Shown here: positions 1 through 4,964 of the stretch, piece by piece
Position numbering within the stretch: the first letter of the stretch is position 1
Layout: each line of letters starts with the position of its first letter
Source: Chloroflexi bacterium UBA4733
Lineage (GTDB): Bacteria > Chloroflexota > UBA4733
DNA: 17,476 bases
Reading direction: 5' to 3'
Assembly (NCBI GenBank): GCA_002404055.1
Contig: DHIZ01000401.1
Span: 15,501-32,976 of the forward strand
Notes under the pieces: model-generated
What the model was told of the DNA's origin: nothing
Seen by the model: only the letters and a program-made list of their open reading frames with translations
The model's database searches: none
Translations under genes and position numbers: made by a program

Positions 1-8
1 GGGCGGTG

Positions 9-1040
9 CTACGGCAGTACCGGCAGCGGCAAGGCCACGATCTGGCCGCTGCCGGCTGATCGCAGGCCGGCTTCGAAGATTTCGGCGGAATCGCGGCCGC
101 GGCGGACGCCGAACAGCTCGGCCACCGGCTCGTCGCGGTCGAGCCGGCGCAGCATGTGTTCCATGGCGCTGGCGCCGTAGTCGAGCTGCGGCAATTGCTC
201 CAGGATGCTGCCCTTCTCGTTGGCAAGCGTGGCCTGCCAGATGCCCTCCGGACGCAGTTCCAGAGTCCCGCGATCGCCGTAGAAGGCGGTGGCGCCGTGC
301 GGCAGGCCAACCTGCGTCCAGGTGGCCTCTACCATCGCCAGCGCGCGGGGGTACTGCAGGAGCATGCGGGCGTTGTCGTCGCCCAGGATGTCTTCTCGCA
401 CGTAGCGACCGGTCATCGCCCAGACGGACGAAGGCATGCCCAGGCCGTTCAGGGCCATGTCGATGCCGTAGCCGCAGTAGTCGGCGTAGGCGCCGGCGCC
501 GTTGATGGCGGGCTGGTAGAGCCAGCGGAAGAAGGCGTCGGCTTCGCGCGCCGTCGGCTTGGTGCTACCGCCGCGGTGGCGTACCTCGTAGAGGCGGCCA
601 ATCGCGCCGTCCTGCACCAAGCGCAGCGCCGCCAGGACGTTGCGGTTGCCCCAGTGCGTCGGCCAGTTCACGATGACCTGGATGCCGTACCTGGTGGCGG
701 CGATCAGCATGCGCTGCGCCTGCTGCAAGGAGATGGCCATCGGCTTTTCCATGATGCAGTGGATGCCGCGCGCGGCGGCCGCCTCCACCACCGTCACGTG
801 GTTGATCGTCTCGTTGCAGATGCTGAGCACGTCGGGATGGGCGTCGTCGAGCAATTGCTCCACGCTGTCGTAGGCAGGAGCGCCGCCAAGGCGCTCGGCG
901 TACTTGGCCCGCAACTCGGGATCGGCCTCCGCATAGCCGACAAATGTGGCATTCTCCAGCCGTTGCCACTCGCGCACGTGCGCGCTGACGTGGCCGTGCG
1001 TGAGGCCGGCGATGCCGATGCGGTAGGTTCGGGTACTCAT
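9..1040 (-). CDS. Gfo/Idh/MocA-family NAD(P)-dependent oxidoreductase
   Basis: A 343-residue protein with the two-domain layout of the Gfo/Idh/MocA family, which oxidises or reduces sugars, inositols and related polyols in the cytoplasm. The N-terminal Rossmann fold begins at residues 7-17 (RIGIAGLTHGH), where the usual GxGxxG is relaxed to G-x-x-G-x-x-x-G. The family's EKP motif is at residues 98-100; its lysine normally contributes to substrate and cofactor binding. The C-terminal half has the GYGID stretch where the family places an active-site acid or histidine. Length is typical. The ATG at 1040 is preceded by GGAGAG six bases upstream, supporting this start. It diverges from the VOC gene across 260 bp. 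The substrate cannot be read from sequence; a GH130 gene lies nearby, so a sugar substrate is a reasonable guess only. Confidence 0.9.
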   Translation of the reverse strand: MSTRTYRIGIAGLTHGHVSAHVREWQRLENATFVGYAEADPELRAKYAERLGGAPAYDSVEQLLDDAHPDVLSICNETINHVTVVEAAAARGIHCIMEKPMAISLQQAQRMLIAATRYGIQVIVNWPTHWGNRNVLAALRLVQDGAIGRLYEVRHRGGSTKPTAREADAFFRWLYQPAINGAGAYADYCGYGIDMALNGLGMPSSVWAMTGRYVREDILGDDNARMLLQYPRALAMVEATWTQVGLPHGATAFYGDRGTLELRPEGIWQATLANEKGSILEQLPQLDYGASAMEHMLRRLDRDEPVAELFGVRRGRDSAEIFEAGLRSAGSGQIVALPLPVLP

Positions 1041-1211
1041 ATCGTGCTCTCCATGGTCATACCGCCGTTCTCAGCCGGCAGCGATGGGTAGCATAGCAGA
1101 GTCAGGTGGTTCGGCGGTTGACGCTGGACGTGGGGTCGCGCCGTAGGGTTTTGCAAGGCTGCCGGCTAGAGTACTCGTAGCCCCCGTGCCTGCCCCTACT
1201 GCGGTGTGCGC

Positions 1212-1240
1212 TTGACGTGGCGCCAAAGGTTCGGTACAAG
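1212..1240 (+). promoter_or_regulatory. Putative sigma70-type promoter for the VOC/isochorismatase genes
   Basis: A -35-like TTGACG at 1212-1217 is separated by 17 bases from a -10-like TACAAG at 1235-1240. Matches to the TTGACA/TATAAT consensus are 5/6 and 4/6. A transcript from about 1247 would give a leader of roughly 55 bases before the ATG at 1301. The rest of the 260-bp divergent gap shows no convincing operator. This is a consensus match only. Confidence 0.45.
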
Positions 1241-1300
1241 GGGGGGTGCCGGCGTCCGACGACGGGCGCCACGGGCGAGCATGTACGTGATGGGGAGTAA

Positions 1301-1711
1301 ATGGTGGAGTCGACCTTCAAAGCGGTGATCAATGCGGAGCAACACCATACAGCGATTCGGGTGCGCGATGTGGCGAAGATGATGTCGTATTACGGGGACG
1401 TGATGGGCCTGCCCTACATCCGGCAGGTCGACGACGCCCAGGGACCGCGCCAGGTCTGGTATCAGGCGGTCCAGCTAATCCGGGCCGACGGCGCGCCCGA
1501 TCCCACGGTTGGGACCATGGATCACCTGGCCGTGTCGGTCTTGAACATTGAGGCGATCGCCGAGCGCCTGACGCAGGCCGGCACGGTGTTGGAATCGCCG
1601 ATCCTCCATGCAGACCATCCGGCCCTCGGCTTGCATGTGGACAACGTCTTCTTCCGCGACCCGGAGGGCAACCGCGTCGAACTGGTGCAGTGGGTGCCGC
1701 TGCAGCGCTGA
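1301..1711 (+). CDS. VOC-superfamily (glyoxalase/bleomycin-resistance/dioxygenase fold) protein
   Basis: A 136-residue protein with the paired beta-alpha-beta-beta-beta modules of the vicinal oxygen chelate superfamily. Module one begins HHTAIRVRD (15-23) and continues with YYGDVMGLP (30-38). Module two begins MDHLAVSVLNI (73-83) and ends FFRDPEGNRVELVQW (117-131). Candidate metal ligands at the usual places are His15/16, His75 and Glu127. Members include glyoxalase I, extradiol dioxygenases, epimerases and drug-binding proteins, and the substrate is not determinable here. GGGGAG lies three bases before the ATG; the spacing is short, and the adjacent GTG codon would give six. It is followed after 15 bp by the isochorismatase gene, so the two are probably cotranscribed. 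Confidence 0.85.
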   Translation: MVESTFKAVINAEQHHTAIRVRDVAKMMSYYGDVMGLPYIRQVDDAQGPRQVWYQAVQLIRADGAPDPTVGTMDHLAVSVLNIEAIAERLTQAGTVLESPILHADHPALGLHVDNVFFRDPEGNRVELVQWVPLQR

Positions 1712-1726
1712 CCGCCGGGAGGGACG

Positions 1727-2314
1727 ATGATGACCCAGCTTCTCCACCCGGCCGCCCGCTTGCTCCGACGCGGCGACGCGCTGCTGGTGGTCATCGACAT
1801 GCAGGCGCGCCTGGCGCCCGCAATCGCCGGCGCGCCCGCATTCGTGCGGGCTTGCCGGCGCGCCGTCCGGGCGTTTGACCTACTGGGCGAGCCGGTGCTC
1901 TTCACGGAGCAGTACCCGCAGGGCCTTGGCCCGACCGTCTCGGAACTGGCGGAACTGTTCGGCGAACGTCGGCCGATCAGCAAGACCAGTTTCGGCTGCT
2001 TCGATTGCGCCGAGTTTGCACAGGCGGTGGAGCAGACTGGCCGGCGGTCACTCTTGCTCTGCGGCATCGAGGCGCACATCTGTGTCTATCAGACAGCGTT
2101 GCAGGCCCTGAGCCGGGGCTTCGCGGTCTACCTGCTGGCTGATGCCGTCGGCGCGCGCACGGAAGAGGCGCGCCGGCTGGGTCTGGAACGTCTCCTGGCG
2201 GCCGGCGCTGTGGCATCGCACACGGAGATGGTGATTTACGAGTTGCTCGGAGCGGCGGGAACGCCCGAGTTCCGGTCTATCCTGACCGTCATCAAAGAGG
2301 AGGCGGGGCAGTAA
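1727..2314 (+). CDS. Isochorismatase-family cysteine hydrolase
   Basis: A 195-residue protein of the isochorismatase-like hydrolase superfamily, whose members cleave amides or ethers (nicotinamidase, N-carbamoylsarcosine amidase, isochorismatase). The catalytic Asp-Lys-Cys triad is visible: Asp24 in VVIDMQ, Lys86 in SKTSFGCF and Cys119 in GIEAHICVYQTAL, where the GIE-x-H-I-C context is typical. The pattern DMQ...TEQYP...SKTSFGCF...GIEAHICV matches the ycaC-like and 'hydrolase' subgroup better than PncA, because the PncA metal-site aspartate and histidines are not evident. Two in-frame ATGs occur at 1727 and 1730. GGGAGGG at 1717-1723 is better spaced for the second, so the product may be one residue shorter. 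It is probably in an operon with the VOC gene. The true substrate is unknown. Confidence 0.9.
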   Translation: MMTQLLHPAARLLRRGDALLVVIDMQARLAPAIAGAPAFVRACRRAVRAFDLLGEPVLFTEQYPQGLGPTVSELAELFGERRPISKTSFGCFDCAEFAQAVEQTGRRSLLLCGIEAHICVYQTALQALSRGFAVYLLADAVGARTEEARRLGLERLLAAGAVASHTEMVIYELLGAAGTPEFRSILTVIKEEAGQ

Positions 2315-2384
2315 CGTTTGCCCAACCTGTTGCGTTATTCACAATTGCCGGGCATGATTGGTAGTGGCGAGCACCGCCGTTTCC

Positions 2385-2422
2385 TTGCTGCGTTTGCGGA
2401 TCTGGCTCTATGCTTGCATACT
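2385..2422 (+). promoter_or_regulatory. Weak candidate promoter ahead of the small protein gene
   Basis: Within the 164-bp gap after the isochorismatase gene, two overlapping weak matches occur. One is TTGCTG (2385-2390) with TATGCT (2409-2414) at 18-base spacing. The other is TTGCGG (2394-2399) with CATACT (2417-2422) at 17-base spacing. Either could drive the small ORF and the phosphatase. The matches are too degenerate for more than a suggestion. Confidence 0.2.
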
Positions 2423-2478
2423 CGGGTTTGCGTCCCATCAAAGATGCTGGGATGGTCTTAGAAGGAGCGTGGTCGGCG

Positions 2479-2772
2479 ATGCGAAAAGTCTTTGAAGGAG
2501 TCCTGGGCGGCAACCAGCCCTCGGATGGCGAGCGTTTGGAGTCGCGCGGCATCATCGATCGACTGATCAATGATCGCGTGCCCGTCCGCAAATTCCAGGG
2601 CGACGGTGGTCGGCCAATCGGCCGGTTGGTCCGGCGCATTGATGACCCGTTCCTGGGTGATTTTGTGGCGGTGCTGCGCACGCCCAGCGGCAGCGAAGTT
2701 TATGTCGACATCCGAAACCTGGCCTACCTGGAAACCACGCTCCAGGTAGAAAAGGTGCCGGCGCGGGCGTAG
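2479..2772 (+). CDS. Small conserved-looking hypothetical protein
   Basis: A 97-residue acidic/basic mixed protein that I do not recognise. No signal peptide, membrane segment or cysteine motif is visible. It starts MRKVFEGVLGG and is rich in Asp/Arg in the middle (RGIIDRLINDRVPVRKF). It ends in what looks like beta strands, GDFVAVLRTPSGSEVYVDI then LETTLQVEKV, suggesting a small beta-rich or alpha+beta fold. The reading frame is open upstream to an ATG at 2410. The ATG at 2479 is preferred because AGGAG lies about 11 bases upstream (2463-2467), while the earlier ATGs lack a ribosome-binding site. The stop is 23 bp before the phosphatase start, so the two are likely cotranscribed and the phosphatase is its best functional clue. 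Confidence 0.6.
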   Translation: MRKVFEGVLGGNQPSDGERLESRGIIDRLINDRVPVRKFQGDGGRPIGRLVRRIDDPFLGDFVAVLRTPSGSEVYVDIRNLAYLETTLQVEKVPARA

Positions 2773-2795
2773 GGGCCTCCTCCCAGGGAGCACAT

Positions 2796-3581
2796 ATGTC
2801 AATGCTGGCACTGGCAATAGAGGCGGCGCGGGCGGCCGGGGCCTTGGCGATGCGCTATTTCGATTCGGACTTGCAGGTTGATACCAAGCCGGACCGCACG
2901 CCGGTGACGCAGGCCGACCGCGAGGCCGAAGCGCTGATTCGGCAGATGATCGCTGCCCAGTATCCCGACCATCGCTACCTGGGTGAGGAGATGGGCGGGC
3001 AGGCGGCTGCTGGGAATGTCTGGATCATCGACCCGATTGACGGCACCAAGAACTTCATTCGGGGTTTGCCGTTCTTCGCCGTCCAGTTGGCGTTGCATCA
3101 CGATGGCGTGCCGGTGCTCGGCGTCTCCTACGCGCCGGTGCTTGACGAGTTGCTGGCGGCGGAGCGGGGCCGGGGGGCTGCCTGCAACGGGTCAACGATC
3201 CGCGTTTCCCGGATTGACCGGCTGGAAGAGGCGTTTGTCAGCCACGGCGGGCTGGATGTGTTCGACAAGCAGGGCAGGGCGGCGGCGCTGGTGGAGCTTG
3301 GCCGCCGGGTCACGAGCATACGTGGGCATGGCGACTTCTATGGCTACCACCTGCTGGCCCGTGGGAAGGTCGACGCCATGCTGGAGGCCAGTATCGCTCC
3401 GTGGGATATCGCCGCCCTGCGCGTCATCGTGACGGAAGCCGGCGGCCGCTTCACGGACCTTGATGGCGCCTCGCCGGAACTACTGGCGAGTAGCCTGGCA
3501 ACCAACGGCCTGCTGCACGGTGAGATTACGGCACTACTGGCTGCTCTCGCGTCTACTCCAGGGTCGCCAGCAAGGCCCTGA
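2796..3581 (+). CDS. Inositol-monophosphatase-family phosphatase, HisN (histidinol-phosphatase)-like
   Basis: A 261-residue Mg-dependent sugar/alcohol phosphatase of the IMPase/FBPase-like fold. Metal-binding residues are all present: Glu64 in GEEMG, Asp79 and Asp82 in WIIDPIDGTKNF (76-87), and Asp204 in APWDIAALR. Features resembling the HisN type of histidinol-phosphatase include VDTKPDRTPVTQADREAE (28-45) and IRGHGDFYGYHLLARGKVDA (175-194). That enzyme dephosphorylates histidinol phosphate in histidine biosynthesis. Inositol-1-phosphatase or another small phosphatase remains possible. The ATG is preceded by GGGAG five bases upstream. It follows the small ORF closely, no other his gene is in the window, and its last 29 bp overlap the convergent GH130 gene. 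Confidence 0.9.
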   Translation: MSMLALAIEAARAAGALAMRYFDSDLQVDTKPDRTPVTQADREAEALIRQMIAAQYPDHRYLGEEMGGQAAAGNVWIIDPIDGTKNFIRGLPFFAVQLALHHDGVPVLGVSYAPVLDELLAAERGRGAACNGSTIRVSRIDRLEEAFVSHGGLDVFDKQGRAAALVELGRRVTSIRGHGDFYGYHLLARGKVDAMLEASIAPWDIAALRVIVTEAGGRFTDLDGASPELLASSLATNGLLHGEITALLAALASTPGSPARP

Positions 3582-4707
3582 CGTCGAGGTCGGCTGCGCC
3601 CGTCACGCTATCGGCCGCGCCGTAGTAGACGCGCACACGTCCGTCGTCTAGCGGCACCGCGCCGCAGGTGAAGACGACGTTGCCCAGCAGTCCTTCCCGC
3701 TCGAAGGGCGCCTCCGGCTCCAGGAAGGGCTGCGGCGAACGGGCAAGAACCCTGTCCGGCTGGTCCGCGTCGAGCAGCACGGCTCCCAGGCAGTAGCGGT
3801 CGGCCTCGTCGACACCATGATAGAGCTCCAGCCAGCCTTCGTGTACGCGGAACGGCACAGCGCCGCCGCCGATACGCTTGGAATCCCACATGCCGGGGCG
3901 GGGCGCCAGCAAGAAGCGGTGATCGCCCCAGTGCCGTAGGTCGGGTGAGAAGGCCAGCCACATGGTTGGCGGCCCGATGTGGCGCGGCTGGGGCCGGTGC
4001 AGGGCGACGTACTGCCCATTGATCTGTTCCGGGAAGAGAGCGACGTCGCGATTCTCCGGGTAGAAGGCGACCCCCAGGCGCTCAAAGTGCAGCAAGTCGG
4101 GCGACCTCGCCAGGGCCGTGCCGATGCCGTAGCGCGAGACCGCCGTGTAGGCGACGTAGAAGGTGTCGCCGATGCGTGTGAGGCGCGGGTCTTCGCAGCC
4201 GAACTCTTCGTGCAGGTTGGCCGGGGCGAGTGCCGGTTGTGCATCCACGGTGAAGGTGACGCCATCCTGGCTGCGCGCCAGGCGCAGATGCGAGATGGAG
4301 GTGAGAAAGGTCTGGCCGGAGTAGCGGATACTGCGCGGGTCACTGAGATCGAGGCCGGGCAGGTCGCACCGCAGGTAGCGGGTGACGATGCCCGGCGGCG
4401 TGGTGGTCAGGTCGAGCTGGGAGAAGGCCACAAAGCCGGCCGGAGAATCGGCGGCTGAGGCAGGCGCTGTCGTCGGCACAGGCGCTTGCAGGTCCAGCAC
4501 CATCGCATCGGGGGGCATGGTCCCGGCCAGGGGTCGCTCGGCCACCCGCAGCATGAGGACGATCTCGTCGTCGACCCGGATGGCGCCGGCGTTGAAAGCG
4601 CAGAGCACCTCCATGCCGGGCCGCGAGGGCTGCACATCCTCCGGGCGAATGACCGGGTTCGTGGCGAGCCGTTGGATGACGGGCGTTTGCGGGCGTATGC
4701 TTGGCAT
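3553..4707 (-). CDS. Glycoside hydrolase family 130 beta-mannoside phosphorylase/hydrolase
   Basis: A 384-residue five-bladed beta-propeller enzyme of GH130, a family of mostly phosphorylases that cleave beta-mannosides with inorganic phosphate to give mannose 1-phosphate. Visible family markers include LMLRVAERP (51-59) and FGCEDPRLTRIGDTFYVAYT (169-188), in which Asp173 of EDPR is the expected catalytic acid. Others are WLAFSPDLRHWG (250-261), DSKRIGGGAVP (275-285), ELYHGVDE (294-301) and VYYGAAD (360-366). There is no signal peptide, so it acts in the cytoplasm. The frame is open further upstream to 4740. The ATG at 4707 is chosen because AAAGGAAG stands five bases before it, which would restrict the family alignment to start at MPSIRPQTP. 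Residues about 75-92 are an Ala/Pro/Thr-rich insertion. Linkage specificity cannot be assigned by eye. It is 257 bp downstream of the GT39 gene across a structured repeat. Confidence 0.9.
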   Translation of the reverse strand: MPSIRPQTPVIQRLATNPVIRPEDVQPSRPGMEVLCAFNAGAIRVDDEIVLMLRVAERPLAGTMPPDAMVLDLQAPVPTTAPASAADSPAGFVAFSQLDLTTTPPGIVTRYLRCDLPGLDLSDPRSIRYSGQTFLTSISHLRLARSQDGVTFTVDAQPALAPANLHEEFGCEDPRLTRIGDTFYVAYTAVSRYGIGTALARSPDLLHFERLGVAFYPENRDVALFPEQINGQYVALHRPQPRHIGPPTMWLAFSPDLRHWGDHRFLLAPRPGMWDSKRIGGGAVPFRVHEGWLELYHGVDEADRYCLGAVLLDADQPDRVLARSPQPFLEPEAPFEREGLLGNVVFTCGAVPLDDGRVRVYYGAADSVTGAADLDVRALLATLE

Positions 4708-4783
4708 GTGCTTCCTTTCACATAGGGCGCCTACGGGCACTACGGTTCAGGCAGGGCGCCGCATGTCGGGACGCTGATGATCA

Positions 4784-4908
4784 GGGCGGCGACTGCGGTC
4801 TGCGGCCAAGTAACCGGGGCGACTGCGGTCGCCAGCATCATCGAACGCTGCGGTGCAAAGCGACCGCAGTCGCCCGCGTCGCTTGGCGGCAGACCGCAGT
4901 CGCCGCCC
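4784..4908. repeat. Nested long inverted repeat (REP/MITE-like palindromic element)
   Basis: The outer arms, 4784-4810 and 4882-4908, are 27 bases long and reverse complements with one mismatch. The inner arms, 4817-4832 and 4860-4875, are perfect over 16 bases. Short unpaired bulges lie between them (about 4811-4816 and 4876-4881), and the apical loop is 27 bases (4833-4859). The 12-mer GCGACTGCGGTC occurs twice directly (4789-4800, 4819-4830) and twice inverted. The element lies wholly between GT39 and GH130. It could be a REP-like or miniature mobile element, or an mRNA structure protecting the GT39 3' end. There is no following T-tract in either direction, which argues against a classical intrinsic terminator. 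Confidence 0.85.
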
Positions 4909-4910
4909 CC

Positions 4911-4939
4911 GAAAGCCAATCTAAGCCGTATTGGCCTTC
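4911..4939 (-). other. Stem-loop just downstream of the GT39 stop codon
   Basis: The arms 4911-4920 and 4930-4939 pair over ten positions with one mismatch around a nine-base loop (core GCCAAT/ATTGGC). On the minus strand it begins 26 bases after the GT39 stop and is followed by only a short TTTC inside the stem and then G-rich sequence. It may act as a weak transcription terminator or a 3'-end stabiliser. The absence of a U-run keeps this tentative. Confidence 0.4.
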
Positions 4940-4964
4940 TGGGCCCGCAGTCGCCCCTCCCTTT

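Noticed and set aside
156..1091. Plus-strand frame of 311 codons across the Gfo/Idh gene.
   Set aside because: Low-complexity Val/Gly/Arg/His translation with no recognisable domain; the opposite strand encodes a clear oxidoreductase with a ribosome-binding site.
1118..1146. Second TTGACG promoter in the divergent gap.
   Set aside because: At 17-base spacing the -10 would be CCGTAG, which does not resemble TATAAT. The TTGACG at 1212 has a better partner.
2410..2478. Upstream ATG start at 2410 for the small protein.
   Set aside because: No ribosome-binding site precedes 2410 or the ATG at 2452, whereas AGGAG lies ahead of 2479.
4784..4908. Intrinsic (Rho-independent) terminator.
   Set aside because: The stem is far longer than a normal terminator, is interrupted by internal bulges, and has no T-run on either side.
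4784..4956. CRISPR array, because a 12-base unit recurs four to five times.
   Set aside because: Copies alternate in orientation, spacing is irregular, and no spacers of uniform length separate direct repeats.
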